This document shows, piece by piece, positions 15,582-25,071 of a stretch of 64,000 nt of DNA. Position numbers and translations under genes: made by a program. The first letter of the stretch is position 1. The number at the start of each line of letters is the position of its first letter. Location of the stretch: positions 1,054,001-1,118,000 of the forward strand of contig NZ_CP074197.1 of NCBI RefSeq assembly GCF_023921805.1. The letters run 5' to 3'. The stretch is from Ruminococcus sp. FMBCY1. Lineage in GTDB: Bacteria > Bacillota > Clostridia > Oscillospirales > Acutalibacteraceae. The notes beneath the pieces are model-generated. The model was not told the origin of the DNA. It did no database searches and saw nothing but the letters and a program-made list of their open reading frames with translations.

Positions 15582-17225
15582 TTATTCTACACTGAGGATA
15601 AAGTAATAAACCGGCTGATCACCCTTTACGAGAGTAACATCTGTGCGTGAACCGAACTTATCCGAAAGCTCGTTGAATGCTGTCTTTGCATCTTCTTCGC
15701 TGATGTCATTACCGTAAATAAGTGTGATAAACGAAGTATCACGGGTTACCATATTCTTGGCAAGCTTTACAACTGCCTTTACAGGATTTTTCTCTGTAAT
15801 GGTAAGCTTACCGTTTTCAAGAGCAATTATGTCGCCCTCTTTAATCTTCTTACCGCCAAACTCACTGTTTCTTGCTGCAAATGTAACAAGACCTGTGCCT
15901 ACACCTGTTGCGGCATCCATCATAAGCTGAGCGTTGCTTTCGGGGGAAATCTCCGAATCAAAGTTAAGAAGTGCTGTCATACCCTGCGGAATTGTTCTTG
16001 TAGGAACAATAACAACATTTCTGTCCTTAACCATAGGTATAGTCTGCTCGGCAGCAAGAATGATATTTTTATTATTCGGGAACACCAATACATTTTTAGC
16101 CGGTGTAGCCATTACCGCTGCGTAAATATCGTCTGTGCTCGGGTTCATACTCTGACCGCCGGAAACAACATTGGCACAACCTAAATCCTTGAAGAGGTTT
16201 TTAAGTCCCTCGCCTGCCGCAACCGCAACAAAGCCAAAGTCTTCAACAGGTTCTGCCGGCTCAAAAGTTTCTTTCTTAGGTTTAGCGGCAGCCTTGGCAT
16301 TTTTGTGCTGTTCTTTCATATTTTCAACTTTTACTGTCAAAAGCTGACCGAACAAAAGAGCTTTTGTAAGAGCCTTACCCGGCTGTTCGGTATGAACATG
16401 AACTTTAATAATCTCTTCGTCATTAACTACTACAACGCAGTCGCCGATAGTCTGAAGATAAGATCTAAGCTCGTCCGGGTCGGGAGCGTCCTCTATATTT
16501 CTGCCTATAATAAATTCTGTGCAGTAAGTAAACTGAATATCATCGTCAAATTCAGCAGCCGCACTTTCAAAATTATCAACAGTAGCCTCTTTTTTTGCCT
16601 CGGTGTACTCAATCATTACACCGTCCTTAAGGTAGGAAAGCATACCCTCAAAGATTACACAAAGACCCTTACCGCCTGCGTCAACAACTCCTGCCTTTTT
16701 AAGAACAGGTAAGAGTTCCGGAGTAATTGCAAGTGCCTCGTTTGCCTTATTGCAAATGCACTGCCATACATAAAGGCTGTCGGAGTTTATTCTTGAAGCC
16801 TCAACACCCTCTTCATAAGCCATACGGGCTACTGTAAGGATTGTGCCCTCTGTAGGTTTCATTACAGCCTTATACGCTGCGTCAACACCGATACCGAGAG
16901 CTGCGGCAAGGCTTTTGCCGTTTACTTCTTTCATACCCTTAAGTCCCTGTGCAAAGCCACGGAAAATAAGAGATGTAATAACACCCGAGTTACCTCTTGC
17001 TCCTCTTAACATTGCGGAAGCTGTAATCTGTGCTACCTCGCCCGCATCGTCACCGTCATAATCGGCAAGAGCTTTTGCGGCAGCCATTATAGTCATAGAC
17101 ATATTTGTACCTGTATCACCGTCGGGAACAGGAAAAATATTAAGATCATTAATCTGATTTTTCTGTGAGCTTATATTGTTTGCACCAGAAATTATCGCAT
17201 TCTTTAAGATTTCGCCGTTAAACAT
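15582..17225 (-). CDS. fakA: DAK2/YloV-type kinase, FakA-like fatty acid kinase
   Basis: FakA phosphorylates fatty acids bound to a FakB (DegV) carrier so they can enter phospholipid synthesis. The 547-aa product has the DAK2 nucleotide/Mg motif FPVPDGDTGTNMSMT at residues 31-45, GNSGVI, a middle linker, and the YloV C-terminal half ending in DVTLVKGDQPVYYF. ATG 17225 is preferred (AAAGGA upstream); the frame to 17312 has no site and lies in promoter-like DNA. The usual upstream asp23/yloU partner is not next to it: ymdB is. No degV/fakB gene is in the window, so the FakA role is inferred from the family. Confidence 0.85.
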   Translation of the reverse strand: MFNGEILKNAIISGANNISSQKNQINDLNIFPVPDGDTGTNMSMTIMAAAKALADYDGDDAGEVAQITASAMLRGARGNSGVITSLIFRGFAQGLKGMKEVNGKSLAAALGIGVDAAYKAVMKPTEGTILTVARMAYEEGVEASRINSDSLYVWQCICNKANEALAITPELLPVLKKAGVVDAGGKGLCVIFEGMLSYLKDGVMIEYTEAKKEATVDNFESAAAEFDDDIQFTYCTEFIIGRNIEDAPDPDELRSYLQTIGDCVVVVNDEEIIKVHVHTEQPGKALTKALLFGQLLTVKVENMKEQHKNAKAAAKPKKETFEPAEPVEDFGFVAVAAGEGLKNLFKDLGCANVVSGGQSMNPSTDDIYAAVMATPAKNVLVFPNNKNIILAAEQTIPMVKDRNVVIVPTRTIPQGMTALLNFDSEISPESNAQLMMDAATGVGTGLVTFAARNSEFGGKKIKEGDIIALENGKLTITEKNPVKAVVKLAKNMVTRDTSFITLIYGNDISEEDAKTAFNELSDKFGSRTDVTLVKGDQPVYYFILSVE

Positions 17226-17342
17226 TGCGAACACATCCTTTATCATACAATTAAATTCATAGACATAGTTATTATATATTTTAGAACGGAATTTTGCAAG
17301 TAAAATTCGCAAAAATATATCAAATTTAAAATTTTGGTTACC

Positions 17343-18116
17343 TTATTCAATTCTGAATGACTCTGCGGTCAATGTTTTGCCTGTTTTGTCATCAATATCG
17401 AAAAGCACACATTCCATTTTACATTCACCGTCCGCAAGGTCAAATCTTGCAGGCAGCTTGGTTTTGAATTTATTGATAATTATTTCGCTTTTTACACCCA
17501 AAACCGAATGAATTGTTCCTGTCATACCTACATCGGTTATATATCCGCTACCGTTAGGCAAAACCTGTGCGTCAGAAGTCTGCACATGAGTATGTGTACC
17601 AAACATTGCAGATACCTTACCGTCAAGGAAATATCCCATAGCTCTTTTTTCGCCCGTAGCCTCAGCATGAAAGTCAACTATAATAATATTGCTCTCCGCT
17701 TTCTTAAGCATATTTTCGGCACAATCAAACGCACAATCAAGGTTGTTGTCCATAAAGGTATTGCCCATAATATTGATTACGGTAATTATCTTTCTGCCTG
17801 TATCAACATTTACAATTCCCATACCCGGAGTAGTTCCGTCAGGAAAATTTGCGGGACGAACTATAAACGGATTTTCGTCAATAAAGTCATAAGCCTCTTT
17901 ACGCCTGAAAGAATGGTTGCCGAGAGTAATAACATTTACACCGCTGTCGAGAAGATAATTTGCAGATGACGGTGTAATTCCGTTGCCGTCTGCCGAGTTT
18001 TCTCCGTTGCAAAGCACAAAGTCTATTCCTTTTACTTTCTTCAAAGTCGGCAACTTATCACGCAAAAAGCGACAGCCTATACTGCCTACGACATCACCTA
18101 TACATAAAATCCGCAT
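17343..18116 (-). CDS. ymdB: YmdB family metallophosphoesterase
   Basis: The 257-aa protein matches the TIGR00282/YmdB family of dinuclear-metal phosphoesterases. In Bacillus YmdB is a 2',3'-cyclic-nucleotide phosphodiesterase that affects biofilm and motility choices. Metal-ligand motifs are in place: GDVVGSIG at residues 7-14, NGENSADGNGI near residue 38, GNHSFRR near residue 66, DFHAEATGEK near residue 148, and GTHTHVQTSD near residue 172. It lies downstream of yqfD and upstream of the fakA-like gene on the same strand. Confidence 0.94.
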   Translation of the reverse strand: MRILCIGDVVGSIGCRFLRDKLPTLKKVKGIDFVLCNGENSADGNGITPSSANYLLDSGVNVITLGNHSFRRKEAYDFIDENPFIVRPANFPDGTTPGMGIVNVDTGRKIITVINIMGNTFMDNNLDCAFDCAENMLKKAESNIIIVDFHAEATGEKRAMGYFLDGKVSAMFGTHTHVQTSDAQVLPNGSGYITDVGMTGTIHSVLGVKSEIIINKFKTKLPARFDLADGECKMECVLFDIDDKTGKTLTAESFRIE

Positions 18117-18164
18117 AATATCACCCTATAATAATCTAATAAGTTTAATTATACCACATATATT

Positions 18165-19343
18165 TTAATCTGTCACACTTAATTCTGATGTTTGTGCTAT
18201 ATTTTCATTAAAAATATAGCTGATTTCAGCATTAAAATTATTATTGCTCTTTTTTATATTGATTTTCCTGCTTACAAGCGTACTATCTTGCTTTTCAAAC
18301 ACTTCATAAAGCATTGACTGTGCAAGTAATTTTTTATCAAGAACGGCTTTATCCATATTTACACTGCTTTTACTAACTTCAATTTCACTCTGCGTCGTAA
18401 ACTCTATCGGTATATTTGTATTGTTAAAACACAATTTCTCTTTATTTTTTACGAACACACTGTCATCATAAGACAAAAAACTTATTGAACAGGGAAATTT
18501 AAAATTTAAAAAGCCGCACATATATCTGTCGGTTCTGTTATCGGTTATCGAATAATAATCATAGCTTTTGGGCAATGTATATTCTTTTTTATATATTACA
18601 TCTGCCATTATCTCGGCACTTGCGTGCACATATTCTATTGTTTCCTGCTTTGTTTCCACTATACCGCTTACAAGCAGATCTCCTTTTACAACTCCGCTGC
18701 CTTTCATTACCTTTGTTTCCCCTCTTGATGTCTTTATACTTGTTATTACTCCGTCATTATTTGCTTTTATGTTACAAGGAGTTTTAAAGTCCGGAGTATC
18801 GGGTTTCGGAGCTTTTTCTTCAATATTAACACTCATCGTACTGCCCGTAATATTAAGACTTATCCAGCCAATCTGCTCGTTTTTCAAAATCAGTCTGCGC
18901 TCGGTATTTTCGGTATCTATAGAATTTATATACGAACCTACTTTTACATTATCCTCCTCAAGAGCGGAAAGAATTTGTGAGGTACTCAAACTCTTTGTAG
19001 GAGGTGCATCAATATACCATATAAATTTTGACAAGACCGAAATCAAAACAATTCCGATTATTGCTCCAATCAAAAGTCCCACTCTCTGCCTATAGCGTTG
19101 TACATAAAAAGGAAGTCCGTGTCTGCCTGTAACACGCATTTTCAGTTTTGATTTATAAGCTATACTGCGTATATTTTTGTAATCATACACCTGCATTGTA
19201 GCAGTCAAGCCTTTTTCTGTGGGCTTTAAATTCCATACATTAATTCCGTTACGGGTGGTAAGATTAATAAATCGTTCGGGAAATTTTCCGCTTGCAGAAA
19301 AATCGACATAGCCCTTGCTCCATCTTATAAGCTTTAACAGCAT
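18165..19343 (-). CDS. yqfD: sporulation protein YqfD
   Basis: YqfD is a sigma-E regulon membrane protein of endospore formers. The 392-aa product has an N-terminal cytosolic domain (GYVDFSASGKFPERFINLTTRNGI), one transmembrane helix at about residues 90-112, then a long extracytoplasmic beta-rich domain (IGWISLNITGSTMSVNIEEK; VVKGDLLVSGI). It follows yqfC by 14 nt, the usual order in Clostridia and Bacilli, so the identification is strong despite low sequence conservation. Confidence 0.93.
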   Translation of the reverse strand: MLLKLIRWSKGYVDFSASGKFPERFINLTTRNGINVWNLKPTEKGLTATMQVYDYKNIRSIAYKSKLKMRVTGRHGLPFYVQRYRQRVGLLIGAIIGIVLISVLSKFIWYIDAPPTKSLSTSQILSALEEDNVKVGSYINSIDTENTERRLILKNEQIGWISLNITGSTMSVNIEEKAPKPDTPDFKTPCNIKANNDGVITSIKTSRGETKVMKGSGVVKGDLLVSGIVETKQETIEYVHASAEIMADVIYKKEYTLPKSYDYYSITDNRTDRYMCGFLNFKFPCSISFLSYDDSVFVKNKEKLCFNNTNIPIEFTTQSEIEVSKSSVNMDKAVLDKKLLAQSMLYEVFEKQDSTLVSRKINIKKSNNNFNAEISYIFNENIAQTSELSVTD

Positions 19344-19357
19344 ATTAACGCCCCGCT

Positions 19358-19651
19358 TTATGTAATAAAATCAATTCCCGTTATAAATCCCTCAATTACA
19401 ACATCAACTGCAGAAATGCACTTTACCGTAAGTCCTCTGCCGCATACGGAAACAACCATTTTGTTTGTGTTAATCTTTATATTTTCGCTTTCATACCTCA
19501 ACACGCCTGTCGAACCCTCGATTGTTATTCGCCTGTTGCCAAGCATATCAAGTGTCGGCAAACCTGAATTTAAATCAAGCGTAAGCGAACTTGCCGATTC
19601 GTTTTTCGGCTTATCGTTTTTTCTCTGCAAAATATATCTCTCCCGTTTCAT
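19358..19651 (-). CDS. yqfC: YqfC/YabP family sporulation protein
   Basis: The 97-aa protein has the family pattern of a short beta-sandwich domain: LPTLDMLGNRRITIEGSTGV, then YESENIKINTNK and SVCGRGLTVKCISAVDVVIEG. In spore formers it is made in the mother cell under sigma-E and sits next to yqfD. It is divergent from ylbJ, and the 54 nt between them must hold both start signals. Confidence 0.92.
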   Translation of the reverse strand: MKRERYILQRKNDKPKNESASSLTLDLNSGLPTLDMLGNRRITIEGSTGVLRYESENIKINTNKMVVSVCGRGLTVKCISAVDVVIEGFITGIDFIT

Positions 19652-19705
19652 AGCTTTATTATTATTTTTATGCAGAGTGTTACATATATATTAATGGTGA
19701 TTGCT

Positions 19706-20773
19706 ATGTTTATTAAGGCAAATTTTCACAAATTTACAGTCGCACTGCTTTCGCTTGCAATAGTTATTGTATGCATAATGCTTTTAATTTTTTCAAAAGA
19801 ATGTGCAGACGGAGTGTTTTCGGGAATTGAAATGTGCATAAATGTACTTATTCCCTCTCTGTTTCCGTTTATGGCAGTGTCATCGTTTACGGTAAAAAGC
19901 GGTATTTCCGATTTTTTAGGCAAACCTTTCGGCAAAATTATGAAATCGGTATTCGGACTAAGTCCATGCTTTGCACCCATATTACTGCTTTCGGTTACGG
20001 GAGGTTATCCTATCGGTGCAAAAAGCTGTAACGAACTTTACAAAAACGGAAATGCGGGAACAGAAGAATGTAAAAGAGCAAGTATGTTTATGGTGTGTGC
20101 GGGTCCGGGTTTTTTAGTAAGTTTTATAGGAATGTCAATTTACAACGATAAAAAAATCGGCATAATAATGCTCTGCTCACAAATTTTGTCGGTACTCATT
20201 ACAGGCATTGCGAATAGAATAATAAACAGAGGGAAAATTTTTGTAACTGCCAAAGGAAGCAATAAAATCAGGCTAAGCCTTACAAAATCTCTTGTGGAAG
20301 CGGTGTACGATGCATCAAAAGGTATGTTTTCAATATGCTCGTTTGTTATAGCTTTTTCCGCCGTCGCAGGTATTATTTCGACAGTGCTTGATGACGGATT
20401 TGTAAAAATCGCCGTGCTGTCAATATTTGAAGTGTGCACGGGTGTAAAAACGGCTTCTTCCGAATTACCTGTATGGGCAGTTGCGTTTGTGGCGGGATTT
20501 GGCGGAATATGCGTACACTTTCAAATTTTTTCAGTGCTTGGCAATCTTAAGATTAATAAATTGATATTTTTCTGTTACAGAATTATTCAAGGAATATTAA
20601 CCGCACTTTTCACCTATATCGGTATGCTGATATTTTACGATACCAAAAGCGTATTTTCCGTAGGTACGGTTTCAGGCAGTTCCGTTTACGGAGGCACGGC
20701 ATTTTCGGGAATTGCACTTACGGCGCTGATGATTTGCTTTTTATTTTTACTTAAAAATTACAGAAACAATTAA
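19706..20773 (+). CDS. ylbJ: sporulation integral membrane protein YlbJ
   Basis: YlbJ is a nucleoside-recognition-domain (Gate) membrane protein required for efficient spore formation. The 355-aa protein has about eight hydrophobic segments and the conserved stretches NVLIPSLFPFMAVSSF and TGGYPIGAKSCNELYKNG, with the internal FGGICVHFQIFSVL repeat. ATG 19706 is preferred over ATG 19670 because GGTGAT lies 4 nt upstream. Its location next to yqfC-yqfD makes this a small cluster of sporulation genes in opposite orientations. Confidence 0.9.
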   Translation: MFIKANFHKFTVALLSLAIVIVCIMLLIFSKECADGVFSGIEMCINVLIPSLFPFMAVSSFTVKSGISDFLGKPFGKIMKSVFGLSPCFAPILLLSVTGGYPIGAKSCNELYKNGNAGTEECKRASMFMVCAGPGFLVSFIGMSIYNDKKIGIIMLCSQILSVLITGIANRIINRGKIFVTAKGSNKIRLSLTKSLVEAVYDASKGMFSICSFVIAFSAVAGIISTVLDDGFVKIAVLSIFEVCTGVKTASSELPVWAVAFVAGFGGICVHFQIFSVLGNLKINKLIFFCYRIIQGILTALFTYIGMLIFYDTKSVFSVGTVSGSSVYGGTAFSGIALTALMICFLFLLKNYRNN

Positions 20774-20785
20774 CGGAGGTTACTT

Positions 20786-22618
20786 ATGTGTGGTATTGCA
20801 GGTTGGTTTGACAACGAAATTGATATGAGTAAACAGATTCCTGTTCTATATAAAATGTCACAAACCCTTAGCAAGAGAGGTCCTGACGAAAACGGGCTTT
20901 ACATTAATAAAGGTTGTGCTCTGCTGCACAGACGGCTTATTGTTATTGACAAAGAAAACGGCAAACAGCCTATGGCGGCACGACACAGAGGAAAAACATA
21001 TATAATCGTCTATAACGGAGAGCTTTACAACACCGATGAATTAAGAGAAGATTTAAAAGCAAGCGGCTATCATTTCAGAGGGCACAGCGATACCGAAGTT
21101 GTGCTTAAATCATATATGAAATACAAAGAGAAATGCGCCGATATGCTCAACGGCATTTTTGCTTTTGCGATATATGATGTAAGCGAAAACAGTATTTTCC
21201 TTTGCCGAGATAAAATCGGAGTAAAACCGTTGTTTTATTATGAATACGACGGAGGAATTTTGTTTGCGTCAGAAATAAAGGCTCTGCTTGCAAGTAAGAT
21301 TGTAAAACCGCAGATTGACGAAACAGGTCTATATGAAATTTTCTTCTTAGGTCCTGCCCGTACTCCGTCATGCGGCGTTTTTAAGGGAATTAAAGAATTA
21401 AAACCGGGTGAATCGGCACTTTATAAAAATCAAAAACTGACTAAAAAAAGTTACTTTACAATTCAAGCGAAAGAACACACGGACAGCGTTGAAGAAACTG
21501 TTGAAAAAACACGCTTTTTGCTTACCGACGCTATAAACCGTCAGCTTGTCAGCGATATGCCGCTCTGCTTTTTCCTGTCGGGCGGACTTGACAGCAGTAT
21601 AATTGTAAAAACCGCCTCGCAATATTATAAGGAAAATAAGCTCGGCAAAATCAACACTTATTCGGTTGAATATCGTGACAATGAAAAATATTTTAAGAAA
21701 AGTCTGTTTCAGCCAAATGCCGATTTTGAATATATTTCACTTATGTCACGCAATGCTGACAGTCGGCACAGGGAAATTATACTTGATAACAAGGCGGTTG
21801 CCGACGCACTTTATGACAGTGTAATAGCAAGAGATTTGCCCGGTTATGTAGATGTTGACTCCTCGTTACTTTTGTTCTGCGGCGAAATCAAAAAAGATTA
21901 TACCGTTGCGTTGTCGGGTGAATGTGCTGATGAACTTTTCGGCGGTTATCCGTGGTACCACAACAAAGAAATTTTATTTGAAGATAATTTTCCATGGTCA
22001 AAAAGTCAGGATGTCCGCTCCTCAATATTAAAAGACGGAGTTTTGCCAAAGGGTTCAGAATATGTGCGGCAAAAATATCTTGATACAATTAACCTTGCCC
22101 CAAAACTGAAAACAGATTCAAAAACAGACGCACGAATGAGAGAGATGTTTTATCTTAATTTTTACTGGTTTATGCAATGTTTGCTTGAACGAAAAGACCG
22201 CTGTTCAATGTATAACGGACTTGAGGTGCGTGTACCGTTCTGCGACTACAGACTTGCGGAATATGCATACAATATGCCTTGGAAAATCAAAGCATATAAT
22301 AACCGTGAAAAAGGAATTGTGCGAAAAGCCTTTGAGGATATTTTGCCCGAAGAAATTTGTTGGCGAAAGAAAAGTCCTTACCCTAAAACCCACAACCCGA
22401 TATATTTTGACATCTGTAAAGAGCGAGTTATAAATATTCTGAAAAAGAAAAATCCACTTACCGAAATGCTAAGCAAAGAAGGTATAATGAATATAATCGA
22501 AAATCCCGACAGTATAACAACACCTTGGTACGGTCAGCTTATGCAAGCACCGCAAATACTTGCGTATATTATTGAACTTGATTATTGGTTTGAAAAATAT
22601 AATGTTGAAATAGTTTAA
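20786..22618 (+). CDS. asnB: asparagine synthase (glutamine-hydrolysing)
   Basis: AsnB makes asparagine from aspartate, glutamine and ATP. The 610-aa product starts MCGIAGWF, so Cys2 is available as the Ntn glutaminase nucleophile. Further glutaminase motifs are RGPDENG, HRRLIVID and YNGELYN, and the synthetase domain has the PP-loop FLSGGLDSSII near residue 265 and LSGECADELFGGYPW. A strong GGAGG precedes ATG, 12 nt after ylbJ. Gln-hydrolysing AsnB is normal in this group; no aspartate- or cell-wall-amidating variation is obvious. Confidence 0.95.
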   Translation: MCGIAGWFDNEIDMSKQIPVLYKMSQTLSKRGPDENGLYINKGCALLHRRLIVIDKENGKQPMAARHRGKTYIIVYNGELYNTDELREDLKASGYHFRGHSDTEVVLKSYMKYKEKCADMLNGIFAFAIYDVSENSIFLCRDKIGVKPLFYYEYDGGILFASEIKALLASKIVKPQIDETGLYEIFFLGPARTPSCGVFKGIKELKPGESALYKNQKLTKKSYFTIQAKEHTDSVEETVEKTRFLLTDAINRQLVSDMPLCFFLSGGLDSSIIVKTASQYYKENKLGKINTYSVEYRDNEKYFKKSLFQPNADFEYISLMSRNADSRHREIILDNKAVADALYDSVIARDLPGYVDVDSSLLLFCGEIKKDYTVALSGECADELFGGYPWYHNKEILFEDNFPWSKSQDVRSSILKDGVLPKGSEYVRQKYLDTINLAPKLKTDSKTDARMREMFYLNFYWFMQCLLERKDRCSMYNGLEVRVPFCDYRLAEYAYNMPWKIKAYNNREKGIVRKAFEDILPEEICWRKKSPYPKTHNPIYFDICKERVINILKKKNPLTEMLSKEGIMNIIENPDSITTPWYGQLMQAPQILAYIIELDYWFEKYNVEIV

Positions 22619-22655
22619 ATCTTGTGTTAAAATAGCGTAAGAATGTTCAAACGGG

Positions 22656-23159
22656 GTGATTGTTATAAGTACGGAAACATATAAAAGCATTGTCGGTTTC
22701 TTTAAAAGAAATAAGCCTTGCAACACCGTATTAAAATTATGCTATAACTTTCTCCCTCTTATAATGTTTGTATCGTATGGCATTCTTATTATTTTTATGT
22801 TTTTTTCCGATATTAAAATTTTTGCAAGAATTACGCTGTCACCGCTTACAGTATTTGCAATAGTTACTTTTTTCAGAAAAATATTTAACAGACCTCGACC
22901 GTACGAAAAATTTGCTACTACATCTGTATTCGGTAAAAACAAGAAAGGCGAAAGTATGCCGAGCCGTCACACCGCCTGTGCCTTTATAATTGCAATGGCA
23001 TTTATGTATGTAAGTATTCCGCTCGGAATTGCTTATCTTATAATCAGCGCTTTGATTATGATTTCAAGAGTCCTTGCCGGGGTGCATTTTATAAGCGATG
23101 TCATAGCAGGTATGGCAATCTCACTTCTTTACGGCTATTTTTCATTTTTTATAATTTAA
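22656..23159 (+). CDS. PAP2 family membrane phosphatase
   Basis: The predicted integral membrane acid phosphatase acts on lipid or undecaprenyl phosphates. The three-part active site is complete: KIFNRPRPYEK (C1, about residues 70-80), SMPSRHTA (C2, near residue 100) and SRVLAGVHFISD (C3, near residue 136), between five to six hydrophobic segments. The start is uncertain. GTG 22656 lies inside GGGGTGAT, the apparent ribosome site. ATA 22665, in frame and 4 nt after GGTGAT, occupies the position where other genes here have ATG. The protein sequence of the core is unaffected. Confidence 0.88.
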   Translation: MIVISTETYKSIVGFFKRNKPCNTVLKLCYNFLPLIMFVSYGILIIFMFFSDIKIFARITLSPLTVFAIVTFFRKIFNRPRPYEKFATTSVFGKNKKGESMPSRHTACAFIIAMAFMYVSIPLGIAYLIISALIMISRVLAGVHFISDVIAGMAISLLYGYFSFFII

Positions 23160-23224
23160 ATAACAGAAAAGCAGTTGCAATCCAAATAAGATTACAACTG
23201 CTTTTATTATAAGTCTATTATTTT

Positions 23225-23685
23225 AAATTATGGTTTAGCGGAGTGTCGGTCGGGCATTGAAAATTAGCTAACGCTAAATTATCCTCCCAAAAAGCAAAAA
23301 GTTTACTCAATTTTTTCAAAAATTGCGGGTATGGGCAGCGCCCATAAAAATCTTCCGATACAACAATTTATCAGGCGCAAACAGCCACGCTGTTTGCGTG
23401 CTAAAACCAAGTTTGTTAAAACAGGCGACAGCCTTTTATAAAAGAAATAATTAACTTTTTTCATTATATAGTGAATGTATTTTCTTTTTGCTTTCGCATT
23501 TTAAGGCATTCACCGTTGTGTTCAAGCCGCCAAACAGCGAACTGTTCGGCTATCGTCAGATTGCGTAAACGGAAAGTATTTGTGGGCTTTGCCCACACCC
23601 ACGACCTTTGAAAAGGTCGACCAAACTTTTATAATTGCTTGATAAAGCAATCAGCTAAACCATAATTATCTCAACCTTTGATAAA
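23225..23685 (+). repeat. dispersed hairpin-rich element, copy 2
   Basis: Terminal inverted repeats AAATTATGGTTTAGC (23225-23239) and GCTAAACCATAATT (23654-23667) match perfectly over 14 nt; the conserved tail TCAACCTTTGATAAA follows (23671-23685). It is collinear and highly similar to copy 3 throughout, including the GCAAACAGC-CAC-GCTGTTTGC and GACCTTTGAAAAGGTC hairpins. There is no ORF. It fills the gap between the convergent PAP2 and ilvE genes. Confidence 0.9.
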
Positions 23686-23698
23686 ACCTCACATATGC

Positions 23699-23728
23699 AA
23701 AAAGTGCCCAAGCAGAATGCTCGGGCAC
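23699..23728 (-). terminator. intrinsic terminator of ilvE
   Basis: The minus strand has an 11-bp stem GTGCCCGAGCA/TGCTTGGGCAC (one G-U pair, 3-nt loop) followed by TTTTT. Confidence 0.9.
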
Positions 23729-23762
23729 AAATTTTTATAATTATATTTTCGATAATATGTAA

Positions 23763-24788
23763 TTATTCGATTACCTTTATCCAACCCTTAGGAGCTTCAA
23801 TTCTGCCCATCTGAATACCTGTGAGTGTTTCATAGAGCTTCTTTGTAACAGGGCCCATTTCTTCCATACCGCTTGGAAAACAAATTTCTTTGCCGTGGTC
23901 GTTGATTTTGCCAACAGGTGAGATAACAGCCGCTGTACCGCAAAGACCACACTCTGCAAAATCTTTAACCTCGTCAAAGTAAACTTCTCTCTCCTCTACC
24001 TCAAGACCGAGATACTCTTTTGCAACATACATAAGAGAACGACGGGTAATAGAAGGAAGAATACTGTTTGACTTAGGAGTAACAACTTTGCCGTCCTTTG
24101 TAACGAAGATAAAGTTTGCACCGCCTGTTTCCTCTACCTTTGTACGGGTAGCAGCATCAAGATACATATTCTCGGCAAAACCTTCTTCATGAGCTGTAAC
24201 AATTGCATGCAAGCTCATTGCATAGTTAAGACCTGCTTTGATGTGACCTGTACCGTGCGGTGCGGCTCTGTCAAAGTCAGAAACCTTAATTGTGATAGGC
24301 TTTGCACCACCCTTAAAGTATGGACCTACAGGGGTTGCGAAAAGTCTGAACTGATATTCTGTTGAAGGCTTAACACCGATAACAGGTCCGATACCGAACA
24401 TATACGGACGGAGATAAAGTGTTGCACCCGAACCGTAAGGAGGTACATAGTCTGCATTAGCCTTTACTACCTTGCAAACTGCGTCTACAAACATATTCTC
24501 CGGAAGAACAGGCATTTCAAGTCTTTTGCATGAATCCTGCATTCTTGCTGCATTAAGGTCAGGTCTGAAAACTACGATTTTTCCGTCCTGTGTTGTATAG
24601 GCTTTTAAGCCTTCAAAGCAAGTTTGAGCATACTGCAAAACACCGGCACATTCACTCATTGTGACTGTTGCATCGGTTGTCATTGCACCTTCGTCCCACT
24701 TGCCGTCTTTATAATTAGCTACAAATCTTTCACCGGTAGGCATATAACCAAAACCGATATTCGCCCAATCAATATTCTGCTTTTCCAT
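23763..24788 (-). CDS. ilvE: branched-chain amino acid aminotransferase
   Basis: This PLP enzyme of fold type IV carries out the last step of Val/Leu/Ile synthesis and the first of their breakdown. The 341-aa product is of the longer (eukaryote-like) BCAT group: CFEGLKAYTTQDGKIVVFRPD, FATPVGPYFKGG, and the PLP lysine segment GTGHIKAGLNYAMSL near residue 185. Also visible are EETGGANFIFV and the late CGTAAVISPVG. AAGGAAG lies upstream of ATG, and a near-consensus promoter stands about 50 nt upstream. Clustering with azlCD fits branched-chain amino acid handling. Confidence 0.95.
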   Translation of the reverse strand: MEKQNIDWANIGFGYMPTGERFVANYKDGKWDEGAMTTDATVTMSECAGVLQYAQTCFEGLKAYTTQDGKIVVFRPDLNAARMQDSCKRLEMPVLPENMFVDAVCKVVKANADYVPPYGSGATLYLRPYMFGIGPVIGVKPSTEYQFRLFATPVGPYFKGGAKPITIKVSDFDRAAPHGTGHIKAGLNYAMSLHAIVTAHEEGFAENMYLDAATRTKVEETGGANFIFVTKDGKVVTPKSNSILPSITRRSLMYVAKEYLGLEVEEREVYFDEVKDFAECGLCGTAAVISPVGKINDHGKEICFPSGMEEMGPVTKKLYETLTGIQMGRIEAPKGWIKVIE

Positions 24789-24835
24789 GATATATTACTT
24801 CCTTTCATAGTAGGCAAATTGTGTTATAAGTATAT

Positions 24836-24862
24836 ATTATACTTATTATCGTAATTTGTCAA
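24836..24862 (-). promoter_or_regulatory. promoter of ilvE
   Basis: On the minus strand TTGACA (24857-24862) stands 15 nt from TATAAT (24836-24841); TAATAT two nt further gives a 17-nt spacer. The rest of 24863-25071 is AT-rich, and I see no gene in it. Confidence 0.7.
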
Positions 24863-25071
24863 CAATTAAAGTCGGATTATTAGCGTATAAAAGTATATTT
24901 TGTACCAATTTTTTAAAATCATAAAATTACAATTCCTTTATCGAATTAAAGCAGTAAAATTTTATAAAACAACTTCCGTTTTCATTAATTTATGCAAAAC
25001 GAAAAGGTTTGAAATCTATTTACATTTTTTACCAAAATGCAATTTACGAACTTCAAACCTTCATTTTAAAT

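Noticed and set aside
17226-17312. 29-residue N-terminal extension of the FakA-like protein
   Set aside because: No ribosome site, AT-rich promoter-like sequence, and the DAK2 family starts near MFNGEILKNAI.
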